64,000 bases of DNA from Tenrec ecaudatus (lineage: Eukaryota > Chordata > Mammalia > Afrosoricida > Tenrecidae). How positions within the stretch are numbered: position 1 is the first letter of the stretch; the number at the start of each line of letters is the position of its first letter. Location of the stretch: NCBI RefSeq assembly GCF_050624435.1, contig NC_134538.1, positions 121,679,937 to 121,743,936 on the forward strand. Reading direction: 5' to 3'. Shown here in pieces: positions 33,985 through 44,549 of this stretch. Both the position numbers and the translations under genes were made by a program. The notes under the pieces were generated by a model. It did not search any database and was not told the DNA's origin. It worked only from the letters and a program-made list of their open reading frames with translations.

Positions 33985-34365
33985 TCAGCTGAAGTGCAGA
34001 GCAAGTCTGAACATGTCGTTGGTGCAAACCCAGGCATCGTTGATGTTCGTTAGTAGGAACATCTGGTGGAAGCCCATGATGGGGTCTTCATCGGCCTTCA
34101 GCTGGCTCACAACTATGTTGAGGATGCAGCCAACTGGCGTGGGCTGAGGGTCCTGCGACGTGATGCTGTGCTGGATTTTCTGGAATGGAAGGCTAGACAG
34201 CTTCTCCACAATGGCAGCTTTCCCCTGGAATTGCCGTCCTTCCCACATAAGACATGACGCATCAATATAAATTGCACCCAGTTGGTCTCTGGCGTTATCA
34301 AATAACTGGTAGTAATGCTGAATGAAATTGGATCCAATCTTTTCCCAAATTGGCTTGTCTCCCAT
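33985..34365 (-). pseudogene. NUTF2: NUTF2 (nuclear transport factor 2) processed retrocopy, open reading frame intact
   Basis: The parental gene encodes the small dimeric factor that carries RanGDP into the nucleus. Here one uninterrupted exon of 126 codons on the minus strand aligns with almost the whole 127-residue protein without introns, which identifies a retrocopy. It starts [11 protein letters not shown] and retains Trp41 and Glu42 in the hydrophobic pocket as well as Asp92 and Asp94 (in LKADEDP), residues known to contact RanGDP and FxFG nucleoporins. The C-terminus is one residue shorter and altered (ends LALHFS). There are about 16 substitutions relative to my memory of the human protein. 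The frame is also open upstream (ATG at 34449) through a GCA-rich 5' UTR-like stretch, and 3' UTR-like sequence with a GGA-rich tract follows leftwards. No promoter is visible, so I call it a pseudogene, but no disabling mutation is seen. Confidence 0.93.
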
Positions 34366-34574
34366 TCTGAGGCGTTGCCCAACCTCGTGGAGACCCAAGG
34401 GGCTGGCACAATGGCGGCAGCAGCAGCAGCAAGCAGCATGGTCTACCATGACGGAAATTTTTGAGGTGTTCTATGTCAATCCATCTCAAGATCCATGGCA
34501 TTCTGGGACACTGTGATTAGGGAGCAGTTTTGAAGTTGATCCTAGCTGAGTTGTCGTCAATGAAAGGTAGTGTG

Positions 34575-34685
34575 GTGGAGAGCAGTGATTGGCCTTCGGG
34601 GCTATGTAAACTGGCACAGGTCACTGACTAAATCTGTTTCCTCATTTGTAAAATGGGATACAATAAAATCCCATAGAATAGAATG
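34575..34685 (+). repeat. MIR SINE remnant
   Basis: Contains 'ctgtttcctcatttgtaaaa' and 'tgggatacaataaa', the best conserved MIR block, preceded by a degenerate 'aggtcactgac'. Confidence 0.75.
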
Positions 34686-34689
34686 TTGC

Positions 34690-35018
34690 TATTGTTGAAA
34701 GTGTCACGGACTGCCAAAGGAACAAACAGATCTAGAAGAAGTACAACCAGAAAGCTCCTTCCAAGTGAGGATCTCAAGACTGTGTCACATACTTTCAACT
34801 TATTATCAGAAGAGACCAGTCCTTAGAAAAGGACATCATACTTGCTAAAGTAGAAGGGCAGTGAAAAAGAGGACGTCCCTTGACAAGATAGACTAACACA
34901 GTGGCTGCAACAATGGGCTGAAACACAGCGATTGCAAGGCTAGCACGGACCTGGCAGTGTTTTCCTCTGTTGTACGTAGTCACTGTAAGTTGACTTGACA
35001 GCACCTCACACCATTGTT
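34690..35018 (+). mobile_element. RTE/BovB-type LINE, 3' end
   Basis: Sense 3' end: 'aagaagtacaaccagaaagc', 'gtgtcacatactttcaactt', 'agaccagtccttagaaaagg', 'acagtggctgcaacaatggg' and the final 'ttgacttgacagcacctcac'. It corresponds to the last third of the 21195-22390 copy. Confidence 0.85.
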
Positions 35019-35195
35019 GTTGATGGATTTCTATTCATGGCAACTCTCTGTGTGCAGAGAAGAACTGTCTATAGGACCTTCAAGGCTGTGACCTATGGAA
35101 GCAGACCACCAACTTGGCACCAAGGAGCCTCTTGGTGAGTTCAAACAGCCAACCTTTTGGCTAGTAATCAAGTGCTTAGTTGGCTGTACCATTTA
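35019..35195 (-). repeat. AfroSINE (older type), minus
   Basis: Antisense AfroSINE: 'ttcatggcaactctctgtgt', 'gaactgtctataggaccttc', 'gaagcagaccaccaa' and 'gagttcaaacagccaacctt'. It directly follows an RTE 3' end. Confidence 0.75.
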
Positions 35196-35299
35196 TTTTA
35201 AAGATAATATAGAGACTAGAAATAAAATAGTAAGTATTTAAGCAGTTCTGATTAGCATTCTATAGTAATTAAGTATTAAATTAACTCTGCGCTTTCTTT

Positions 35300-35466
35300 T
35301 TTAAAAAATCATTTTATTGGGGGCTCGTACAAATCTTATCACAATCCCTACATACATCCATTGTGTCAAGCACATATGTAAATTTGTTGCCATCATCATT
35401 CTCAAAACATTTGCCTTGTACTTGAGCCCTTAATATAGGCTGCTCATTTTTCCTCCTCCCTCCCGT
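35300..35466 (-). mobile_element. L1 3' end, truncated, minus
   Basis: Antisense L1 tail: T-rich start, 'tcattttattgggggctcgt', 'acaatccctacatacatcca' and 'gttgccatcatcattctcaa', cut at 'cctccctcccgtaa'. Confidence 0.85.
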
Positions 35467-35687
35467 AACTGTGCTTTCTCAGCAACTAGGTAGCATAAGG
35501 AAATGTGATAAATCACATCATTTCCACTCCAAAGATGTAGGAAGCATATGGCTGTTCTGGAGAACCACACTTGATTTTTCTTGACCCTGGTTATTAAAGC
35601 CCACTTCCCCCATCGTTTTCTTCTGGTCCTTATCCCTAAGACCAATTTTCAACAGGTCTTCATAAAAAACAAACATACCGATACCAA

Positions 35688-35822
35688 CGGCTCAAATAGA
35701 AAGTGAATGTTTAGAAAATGACGAAGGCAACATATGTGCAAATATGCTTGATACAATTGAGATATGGAATGTTATAAGAGCTGTAAGAGCCCCCAATGAA
35801 ATGATTTAATAAAAAATAAAAT
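35688..35822 (+). mobile_element. L1 3' end, truncated, plus
   Basis: Sense tail: 'ctcaaatagaaagtgaatgt', 'aaggcaacatatgtgcaaat' and 'gagcccccaatgaaatgatt' then an A-rich tail. The poly(A) signal is mutated (AATGAA). Confidence 0.8.
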
Positions 35823-37062
35823 AACACTACAAAAACCCCAAGCATGATGAATGATGTTCTTGAAAGTTTATTTTCTCTTCTTTACTTAGTCCATCCCTTG
35901 TTTTTTCCCTTCTGCCTTTGCAGAAAGGCCAGTCTCTGCACATAACATCAATAGCAGATGTTAACTGTATGCCTTATTTTTATCAGCTATTTTATTTATA
36001 CCTCTTTTTGTCAGCTTTGAGTATAACTTACTATCGTAAAAGTTCCCCACTGTTGGGGTTAGTGTTCAACCATTTTTGCAAATTTATATAGTTTGGGGCC
36101 AGTATTTCTTTTCTTTTTCTTTTTTTTTTTTTAGTATTTCTTAACATATTTTTTCTCTCCCTTTGCTGTAGTTCTCTCATTATGCGTATGCTAGTTAGCT
36201 CGGTGTTGTCTCACCAGTCTCTGAGGTTCTATTTCTTTTTCTTCAGTCTTTTTTCTCTCAAATCTTCAGACTGGATCATTTCTATGACCTATCTTCGTGT
36301 TCACTGATTCTTTCTTCTGCCATCTCAAATCTAAATAAAAACAAGGTACTGTCATTGTAAGTCACCCTAAGCCGTCCTTTAGCTGTCTACTGGGGAAGGA
36401 CCTAGGAATTCTTCTTCTAAATGTAGGACATACTTGAATGGCTCTGGCAAGTTGACCTTGACCTAATGTTGCAACTGACATGATCCCGTTGCATATGAAA
36501 GCCCAGGTACTTGTACAGACAACAGCGCTGCTGTTGATGACAAAACCCGATCCAGTGGGAAGCACAGCTGTCTTGTCTCTGCGTCTGTCTCGTTCAAAAC
36601 TGGGTTACTTTTCTGACAGCTTCTTCTAGTCAGCTTCCTTAAGTGACTTGAAATTATAGCTCAGTGTATGCTTCAAACACTTTATGACTCTTTCCTAGCC
36701 TGCAACCTCCCTTGTTAATTTGTCATAGCATCTGCCAGGGCCCCCTGTCATCACTTCTTTTGGCACCTGACAATCTCAGTGCAATGAAGCTACTGGATTC
36801 GGTCTCATTTGGTGGCTGAGAAGCACATGGCCCATAGTCATCATCAAAGTGCAGTTCTTAAACAACCCTAGGGTTAGTTAATCATAGAAGTATGTTTTGG
36901 CTCTTTGAAGTGAAGGGCAACCAGCAGATTTTTACAGATAAAATGCAGAGAGGCTTCATGGGGCATCACAAGAAGGCCAACTCTTTTCATATCCAGTAGA
37001 CATGGGATTTTATAGTATCTTTGATTCTGAATGAAAATGTTGGCCTTTCTAGGAGCCCTGAA
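35823..37062. other. Mostly unassigned; possible old L1-like antisense segment
   Basis: About 35865-36345 is T-rich, with phrases such as 'ctggatcatttctatgacct' and 'ttcactgattctttcttctg' found in old antisense LINE sequence; assignment is weak. The remainder to 37062 is unrecognised, with no gene. Confidence 0.35.
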
Positions 37063-37063
37063 T

Positions 37064-37281
37064 AGGAGCCCTGGTGTATAGTGGCTATATGTTAGGCTGC
37101 TGACCTCAAGGTCTGCAGTTTGAAACAACCGGCTGCTCTTTGGAGGAAAGATGGGGCTTTCTACTCCCATAAAGAGTTATAGGTTCGGAAACCCATAAGG
37201 GGGGCAGTTCTACCCTATCCTATAGGGTCATTATGAGTCAGTATATAGACTGGATGGAAGTGAGTTTGTTTTTTTGGTTTA
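37064..37281 (+). repeat. AfroSINE, full length
   Basis: Begins 'aggagccctggtgtatagtg' and ends 'tggatggaagtgagtttg' plus a T-rich tail; contains all internal landmarks. A second AfroSINE follows without spacer. Confidence 0.92.
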
Positions 37282-37472
37282 GGAGCCCTGTTGGCACTAT
37301 GGGTTAGGCATTGGGCTGTACACCACGAGATCAGAGGTTCAAACCCACCAGCTGCTCCACAGGAGAAAGATGAGGCTGTCTGCTTCATAAAGATGTACAA
37401 TCTTGCAAAAACAGAGAAGCAGTGCTCCTCTGTCCTACAGGAATCAACCTAATGGCAAGGCAATTCTTTTTT
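37282..37472 (+). repeat. AfroSINE, full length, head-to-tail with the previous copy
   Basis: Begins 'aggagccctgttggcactat', includes 'gatcagaggttcaaacccac' and 'gagaaagatgaggctgtctg', ends 'taatggcaaggcaattc' plus a T-run. Confidence 0.9.
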
Positions 37473-37499
37473 GATCCTCTCAGATTTAGGACAGAGCAG

Positions 37500-37690
37500 A
37501 ACCTGGTAGAATGACTTAAACTTTGAACTCAGACAATCCAGTCTTTGGCCTTTAGCAACTGCCTTCACTTCTCAGAATTTGTCCCCTCACTTGTGAAGTG
37601 TGGTAATGCAGATCTCACAGAGCTGTTATGAGAATGAGGAAACATGTCAAACATATTGCAGGTGCTCAAATATCAGTTTCCTTCCCTTAT
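37500..37690 (+). repeat. MIR SINE
   Basis: Good MIR order: 'tttgaactcagacaatccag', 'tctcagaatttgtcccctca', 'cttgtgaagtgtggtaatgc', 'cacagagctgttatgagaat' and 'ggaaacatgtcaaacatatt', close to the MIR 3' half. Confidence 0.75.
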
Positions 37691-38550
37691 TGAGAAGAGC
37701 TACCCCTTTATGAAAGGGGATTTCAGACTGGACGGGGACTCTGAAGATGCTCTTTAATGGACAGCCTGATTTGTGGATAATGATGGATCAACCACAAAGA
37801 TTTTGGTAATTGTCTTATGGCTGTGAACTTCTTTTGGCAGGGGGCCCTACATGGTTCTTTGGAAAATGAATGCTTTGAGCAGTCAAATGTTCCTCAATTG
37901 TAAGCACTTTCAATACAAATTTTTATAAAAGTATGGAATAGTCAGGAAACAAATATCTCCATTTGAATGTTGCATGTGAACACCAAGAGTCCCAATAAAT
38001 TAAAAAACTTTTAATAATCCCTACTTCTTTTTATAGTCCATGATGGTGGGAGGGGGCACGACGGCCTTCTCCTCTAATAAGATTGAATGTTATTGTGGGG
38101 ACCCCCATCCATCTCCGCTGCAAGCCCATACTTGTCTTTCCTGGGAATTGTTCACAGTGATGCCACCGTAATTAGAATATACGAAAAACACATATTTGAC
38201 AGAAACTGCTTGACCTTCAGAGTCTCCCCAGCAGGTTGAAATGGAACTCCTCGGTTTAGAAGCAGACATGCAAAGTTACCCACCATCTATATCCAGTTAT
38301 AACACAGGATCACTCAGCTCCACGAGAAAGAGATGAACAGTTCAGTTCTCACTGTTATGTTTCAGCTAAAGAAAAAAAAAATTCCTCTGTTTTTTATATC
38401 ACTCTTTTGGTACATACAGATTATCCCCATATAACAGTCCTTTCTAGTTCTAAATATGCAATTACAGATATAATCAAATATGTTTTCCTTTAGGCATCTT
38501 TAATTGAGATCTGAAAGCCAGAATTCACATAAACTATAGTGTAAATCATA
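37691..38550. other. Unassigned intergenic DNA
   Basis: No gene or nameable repeat seen. Confidence 0.45.
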
Positions 38551-38705
38551 AGGAATCCTGGTAGTGTGGCATTGGGCTGCTAACTGCAGGGCGAGCAGTT
38601 CAAAACCCCCAGCAGCTCGTGGGGAAAAGATCAGGCTTTCTAATCCTGTAAAGAGTTACAGTCTTGGGGTCACTATGAGTCACCATTGGCTTGATGGAAG
38701 TGGAG
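38551..38705 (+). repeat. AfroSINE with internal deletion
   Basis: Begins 'aaggaatcctggtagtgtgg'. 'aaagagttacagtcttgggg' is joined directly to 'tcactatgagtcaccattgg', so about 35 bases (the 'cccacaggggcagttctac' part) are missing. Confidence 0.88.
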
Positions 38706-40064
38706 CAGAAAGAGATAGTGTAAATCGGATGCTGGTTATCAACTGCATGAAAACCATTCAGAAATCCTTTTGCAGTTGGAACTTGACTAGTTCAAGAAAA
38801 TAGATGGCAAAGTCTTGGAACACTCAGCATGCTTGGGAAGAGCTTTCACTTACTGTCTATGGACTGGGATCAACAAGTATTTTGATGATGGTAATACCAG
38901 ATCATTCTCTGGGTTCTCAGTTTCTATATCAGGGAGTTGAGTAAGACAATATTCATGGTTTCTTCGGTAAAGTCTATCAATTCAATGTGCTCATTTATTT
39001 AGTATAAGCCAAAGCACAAATTTCTGCATTGGAAATTCTGAATCTCTTCCTACAGAATTGTTAGTGGACAGAAATTATTCCATCTTCATTTTCCATGATT
39101 CCTTAGTTCTACCATTAAATTCAAGCGATAATTGAATTCTAAATATTTTATTGTAACAAGAGTAATTTAACAAAGAATTTAAGGGCATATGGAGAGAAAA
39201 AAATTCACATTAACAACATGCTTAATGTGTTTCCTATGATAATAAGCTTATTCAATAGCGTGCAAAGTTTCCAACTAATGAAATTTTATGTTTTGCAATT
39301 TATTTCTAGAAAGTCTATTGAGCAGGGCCTTTCCCATTTGGTTCAAATTCATGCAAGTTGATAGTAGTGAGTGCCCTTCAAATCACACCTACCTGTGTAC
39401 AAGTCTGGAGTTTAAATTCAGTTTGACTTGCGATTCCCTTCTAGCTTCCTGGTACATTTAAGAATGTCTTGGGTATTTTTAACCATATTTTTTGTCATTT
39501 AGCATATTTTTTTATGATTTTAAAAGAAAATTGAGACACAAACCTCTACTAACCATAAGAATTGACTTTAAAATGTGACTCACTCAAGTTGATGGTCAGC
39601 CAATTTTTTCTCTCAATTAGGTTTGACTGGAAAATTGAGAAAGCAAAAGACTATTAATAATGACAGGAGGTGGGTGTATGAACAGGTGTAGTAGATTGTG
39701 GTAACAGATATGCGAAATTGCTGCAATTCTAAAGAACCACATCCCCATTTCATAGGCACCTTCTCAGCAAATGGTGCTTTTCTGATTCGGAAAAAATAAA
39801 AAAAGTACTGAATATTGAGATGTGACCATGAGAATCATTTCCATTGAAGAGGTGGCAAGAGTTCCACTTAAAATTTTCAAACTAGAAAATAAAAATGATT
39901 GTTATTTTCTTCCATTTGAATGTTGTACCAATAAAGGAAATCAGACATGTCCAGAAGCATTCATACTGATCACAACTTGACCATGCAATTCCTTCACTCC
40001 AATATCCTGGAAGTTATGAGATCTTACTACATTTCTGTGGAAAACAAAACACCCAAAACATTTT
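38706..40064. other. Unassigned intergenic DNA
   Basis: About 1.36 kb of AT-rich sequence without gene or nameable repeat. It is the longest stretch in the middle of the window without visible young repeats. Confidence 0.45.
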
Positions 40065-40690
40065 AGTGTGCTTCAGATGAAAGTTTCAATAACAACTTAG
40101 TTTTCATAATCCATGGTGCACACACAGTGTTTATGACATTGGTTGCCATCCTGCACGTGTCTGCACTCTGTTTGCTCCCAGGGCTGCTGGTCCAGTCTGG
40201 TGATTCCCTGCCTCCTCTCTGCTCATCGTTGTTTGGACTCCGTGCTGCCCTTCTAGTCTCCTGTAGTTTATCGTGCTGAGGCCTGCGTTCTTCCAGGTGG
40301 TGGTGTTTGTCCAAGTCCTGCCCACGAGATGCCTGGAAGGAGACCTTTGAGAGTGTCTTTAGTTTCAAGCTGAAATTTCTCGGGGTAGTAGTCTCAGGGG
40401 CTCCTCTGGTCTCTTTTGGACCAGCATGTCTTGTCTTTTCTTCCTGGCTTTTAAGTTTGTCCTTTCTTTAAAAAAAAAAATCCATTTAATCGTAAACTTT
40501 CATTGTGGTCTTGGCCAGAGTAGGCAGCAGTGGCAATCAGGTCCCATCTAGTTCTTCTGGGTCTCAGATTAGAGGAGGTTGTGTATTGTATAATCTAGTA
40601 ATCCTTTGGATTAACTGTTTCCTTGGGTTCTCAGGCATTAATATCTTTAAGTTGTATCTTCTTTTCTCTGTTTTCACTGGTCCAGACTAG
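40065..40690 (-). mobile_element. L1 3' UTR, elephant-like subfamily
   Basis: Antisense L1 3' UTR: 'tatgacattggttgccatcc', then 'gggtagtagtctcaggggct', 'cctctggtctc' and 'gatccttt'-like blocks in the order I recall for elephant L1 3' ends. A homologous copy is at 58985-59645 ('aatagtctcaggggttcctc'). Confidence 0.65.
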
Positions 40691-40696
40691 ACTACA

Positions 40697-40896
40697 GAAG
40701 CCCTGGTGGTGTAGTGGTTTCATGTTGGGCTGTGATCCGCGAGGTTGGCAGTTCAAAACCACCAGTCATCCCTTTCTCCCCAGGAGAAAGGCTTTCTGCT
40801 TCTGTAAAGAGTACAGTCTTGCAGACTCACAGGGCCAATTCTACCCTGTCCTGTAAGTCAGCATCAACTTGATGGCAATGAAATTTTTTTTTAACC
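40697..40896 (+). repeat. AfroSINE, full length
   Basis: Begins 'agaagccctggtggtgtagt', B-box region 'ggttggcagttcaaaaccac', ends 'aacttgatggcaatgaaa' and a T-run. Confidence 0.92.
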
Positions 40897-40914
40897 TAGG
40901 CGAATGCTGTAATT

Positions 40915-41192
40915 ATTTCATAACTGGACACTTGTATTAACTTCCTAACCTGCCTCCCTGCTCGCTTTCTTCATTCTGCCAACAAGTTGCACTTCTAAAA
41001 CATAAATGTAATTACGGCCCTCTTTAGTGTGAAGAGCTTCAGTGAATTCCCATTTTCAGAATCAGATGCAAACCTTCCAGTGTGGCATAAAAATTCCTTA
41101 TCATCGGACCTCCGCCCCTCTGTTCAACCTTATCCACCAAGAGAGTTTAACTTCTTGGTTATAATGAACCAATTTCAGTTTCTGAAGCTCAA
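40915..41192 (+). mobile_element. L2 LINE remnant
   Basis: L2-like phrases in order: 'cctgcctccctgctcgcttt', 'acttctaaaacataaatgta', 'agcttcagtgaattcccatt' and 'cagatgcaaaccttccagtg'. An ancient LINE, highly diverged. Confidence 0.65.
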
Positions 41193-41375
41193 TTTAAGGA
41201 ACTCTGGTGGCACTACGGCATGTGTTGGACTTCTAATTGCAAGGTTGGTGGTTCAAACTCACCAGCTGCTCCTTGGGAGACCGATCAGTCTATCTCCTCC
41301 CATGAAGATTTATAGTCTTATAAACCCTATGCAGGGTTGATATGTGTCAGATAGCATTGGCCTTTAAACAACAAC
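41193..41375 (+). repeat. AfroSINE
   Basis: Begins 'aaggaactctggtggcacta', then 'caaggttggtggttcaaact', 'tatagtcttataaaccctat' and 'gggttgatatgtgtcagata'. Confidence 0.88.
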
Positions 41376-41405
41376 TCCCCTTGGTATCTCAAACTGTTAG
41401 GCTTC

Positions 41406-42072
41406 TGTGGTGATTTAACTTCCTTCTTGCTTCTCAACCCTGAAAGAATTCATGCGGCAGAAGCACTTTTGTAAATCCAAGTAACTTTTATGAGGGTAGT
41501 TTTAGGTATCACAGTCTTATAAAGTGCACACTATCTCAGGAAAGCATGCAAAGCCTGCCAGGAAGGGTCTGGGGGAAAGTTTGCGATGAAAACAGCCACT
41601 TCAGGGGAACACGAAAAACCACATGGAAGGAATGCCGGAACAGGAGCACAAAACCACGTGCGCAGAAGCAGGAGTGGGAAACTCCCGGGCCAATAGAACG
41701 GTGGCCTTGAGAGGGCCTGAGAGATTCCCACCCCTGCTTGCAGAGCACACCTGAAAGAGAGAGAGAGAGAGGGGCCTGTCGCAGCCTGCTTTTAGTCCCT
41801 CCTATCCCCACTGGCTGGGGAGGCCTGGTCGAGGGTATTGGCTGATCTTATTGGCTGAGCTTAGGTCCACCTGTGTGATGTCATGTCACTAGTACCTAAT
41901 CTGTACTAGGTCACTTGGGTCTGAGTAAGCGCAGTTCTGGATTTCCCTATAGGTGTCTAATTATAGTGCCTGATTTCTTTCCAAATCCTTTATTGTGGCG
42001 TGGACAGCTAATTTCTGTTTAGCATAGGCATTCAGGCAAGACAAGATCCCTTTGTCCCTAATCTATCTACCT
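41406..42072 (-). mobile_element. 3' LTR of a class I (gammaretrovirus-like) ERV
   Basis: On the minus strand it begins TGATAGGTAG immediately after a GGGGAA polypurine tract (42073-42080) and ends in ATCACCACA, giving a 667-bp LTR with TG...CA ends. It contains a CATAAAAG polyadenylation-like signal and a U5 region with 'TGAATTCTTTCA', shared with the LTRs at 27812 and 29252. A (GA)n microsatellite lies at about 41755-41772. The polypurine tract marks it as the 3' LTR of the internal region to its right. Confidence 0.8.
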
Positions 42073-42518
42073 ATCATTCCCCACTGACAGAGTATGGCTC
42101 CAAATCCAAATCTTTGGACAAACTGAGCGGAGACAGTCTCTGCCTACTTCCGGCTGCCAAACGGACATCAAGTAGGGCTCTGCGTCCACATCTTTCCTGC
42201 TCTATTGGGAGGGGTTGTCGTCTACTGAGGGGCCCCTGGTGGATGGGACTGAGGTGATCCAGTCATTGGGGATCCTGGGGATGGCAAATTTGGCTCCGTG
42301 TCATTAGTAATCTGACGAACTCTCGAAGAGACAAACAGGTGAACAGTTTAGGTAAGCCTAGGTCCAGAGCTATGGGATGGTAATGCCCACGGAAGTGTGG
42401 GTTAGTCTCACATTGGAATATCTGGAAAGAAATCTCAGGGGATATTGACATTGGATTGACAGGCATAGCCTGCAAGCTTACTTTAAACACAGGAATTGTG
42501 TCATACCATGTACTAGCT

Positions 42519-42710
42519 CAGTGGTTCTCAACCTTCCTAATGCCATGACCCTTTAGTACAGTTCCTCAAGTTGTCAACCCCCAGCCATAAAATTATTTTC
42601 GTTGCTACTTCATAACTGTAATTTTGCTAATGTTATGAACCAGGCGACCCCTGTGAAAGGGTCATTCGACCCCCCCAAGGAGGTCGCGACCCACAGTTTG
42701 AGAACCACTG
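42519..42710. mobile_element. hAT MITE, SPIN-like, inside ERV
   Basis: Starts 'cagtggttctcaaccttcct', ends 'gtttgagaaccactg', 192 bp, so it is full length. Flanks TACTAGCT (42511-42518) and TAGCCAGC(T) (from 42711) are alignable only with a gap, so the duplication is uncertain. Being nested, it is younger than the ERV. Confidence 0.88.
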
Positions 42711-43399
42711 TAGCCAGCTTAAAGATTGTTGTGGGTTTGAGGTGGTTTTCTGTAGAGCTCTTATCTGTCTCAGGGTGCCGATGAAACACCATCTTAAGGC
42801 CGTATACCGCTTCACATGTGTACTTATCTTGGTCCACTTGATCTCAGGCAGAGGGACCCGGTTCTAAAGGCTTCCTCAGCTTTCCCTGAGAACGGTGAAT
42901 CCATGCACTCTGTCCTGGAACTTAAATGGCCGTGGGGGCAGATAGAATGAGTGGAAAAGACTGTTCCAGGCTGGAGCTGGTGGCTGGGGGACCCATCCAT
43001 CCACATTTTATAAGGTCTTCAGGAAGGCACAAGAGGGGTAGTTTTAAGTGTTGGTTAATACTCTCTACTTGCCCTGAGGATGGTGGTCTCTAAGCACAGT
43101 GGAAACGATGATAGCTAAAGGTCAAGCTACTGCTTGGAGTCTGAGGAAGTAGGTTAGGAGAAAGTAGACAGCGCCAAGTAGGGAAAAAATATACTGGCTT
43201 ACCTGCCAACAGTCATTCCCAACAAGGGTTCCAGACTAGGAAGAGCAGTCCTTTGCTGCTGGGCCATCCAGCTGGGCACCTTCAGTCCGGTTAGCCGTTC
43301 CACACTCGCCAGCAGACCTGTCTCCTGTTGGGCCTTCCCCCTAGGAGAGAGAGCTGCAGTGGCCAGTGTGTTTGCACTGCAGCAGTAGCATGGCCCTCA

Positions 43400-43938
43400 T
43401 GGAGGCCTCTTTCTCTTAGGGCATCCCTTTGTCCTGCACCACAAATACTGACACTCATGGGACTTTGCACCCTGTGCAGGGGTCTTTGGAACCTGGGAGG
43501 CAGTCGTTGGGTGTTGATTAGCTCTGGTGGCCAGCACCTGCAATTGCTTACCATCTTTCCTTTTCTCCTTCTCCTGAGTCCGAGCCTCTTGCTCTCCGTC
43601 TTGTAAAAGTTGGCATCAGCAAGAGTTAAACATCTGCGGTCTCTGGTACATTTGGAACAAAGGTCTTCACTGTTTCTCAAGAGGAAAATGCCTGCACATC
43701 GGGGACTTCTGCCCACTTTCCCATCCTCCTGCAGAAAGGCTCTAGCTGTCTCTGAGTAGGGAGGATGGTGTGCCATTCCTTGGCCAGGATTCCCAGTCAC
43801 CTAGAATGTACTGGGGCCAGATGGAGCTGGAGAAGAACACCTGTTCCTGCTTCTTTAGCCTCTGCGTCACAATCTAGGCCAATTAGACAGGATGCAGCAC
43901 CACGACGTTCCCCTGGGAATGGGCTCCTGGTTCCCCAT
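43400..43938 (-). pseudogene. Degenerate ERV gag remnant (matrix-like and nucleocapsid-like parts)
   Basis: An ATG at 43938 (minus) opens a short matrix-like segment with the usual tryptophan- and proline-rich spacing of gammaretrovirus Gag, but it is interrupted by stops and needs a frame change near 43850. From about 43590 to 43400 there is a highly charged Lys/Arg/Glu stretch followed by a cysteine-bearing nucleocapsid-like zinc-knuckle remnant. Only about 150 bases separate the two, so the capsid-coding part is deleted. It cannot produce a functional protein. The 169-codon open frame at 43291-43800 is out of register with most of this homology. Confidence 0.6.
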
Positions 43939-44364
43939 CTAGAAACCAAAACAGCAGAAGGTTAGATTGCCCAGTGTCTCGGGTTCTTAACCAGAAGTTT
44001 TGGTGCCCTGGAAACCTGAGGGCCTCAGATGGGCATCTCCATCTTTGGTGGTATCAGGACCCATTCTTAGGTGGGTGGCTAGGCCCCCTTAATCTTTAGA
44101 CAGCAAGCCAGGTATTCGGGTACTAACAGCTATGGGTGGTCTCTTCAGGACCTTCCAAGGGGTCCACCAGCTATGGGTGACCCACCAAGATCTTCAAAGG
44201 CAAGGAGGGGCAGGGGGACCCATCTAATGGCTCAGTCTGAATGGAGCCAATTCTGGTGAATTTGGAATCCTTGGCAGTGTGTTCATGAACCCAACAGAAT
44301 TGTACAGGGGATGTAAATGGCCTGGTGCATGGGCCCATCCGCTGTGTGGAGGCAGGAGGTAGGA

Positions 44365-44545
44365 GGCCAACCATAGTTGAGTCCACTCTGACTCATAGAC
44401 ACCATAGAGGGCACAGGAGAACTACTCCATGAGGTTTCCAAGACTGTAACTCTTTATGGAAGCAGCTTGTGAGTCTGAACTGCCAATTTTTCAGTTAACG
44501 GCCTCGTGCTTCACCTACTGTACCACGAGGGCTCCTTGCTTTCTC
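44365..44545 (-). repeat. AfroSINE, minus
   Basis: Antisense copy: 'tgagtccactctgactcata', 'actccatgaggtttccaaga', 'gagtctgaactgccaatttt' and the terminal 'taccacgagggctcc', complement of the SINE 5' end. Confidence 0.9.
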
Positions 44546-44549
44546 ACCA

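Larger units (their letters stand above)
42073..44250 (-). mobile_element. Internal region of a deleted class I ERV
   Basis: Minus-strand provirus body of about 2 kb between the 3' LTR and about 44250, compared with 6-8 kb in complete proviruses. The leader (about 43940-44250) and gag remnants are recognisable on the right. Between about 42720 and 43390 coding is scrambled, and I cannot assign pol or env reliably, so most of both must be deleted. A SPIN-like MITE is nested at 42519-42710. I see no 5' LTR; an AfroSINE follows at 44365. Confidence 0.65.

Noticed and set aside
43291-43800. 169-codon open frame in the ERV
   Set aside because: It lies mostly out of register with the gag-like homology seen in the neighbouring frame; it is a by-product of the decayed provirus.
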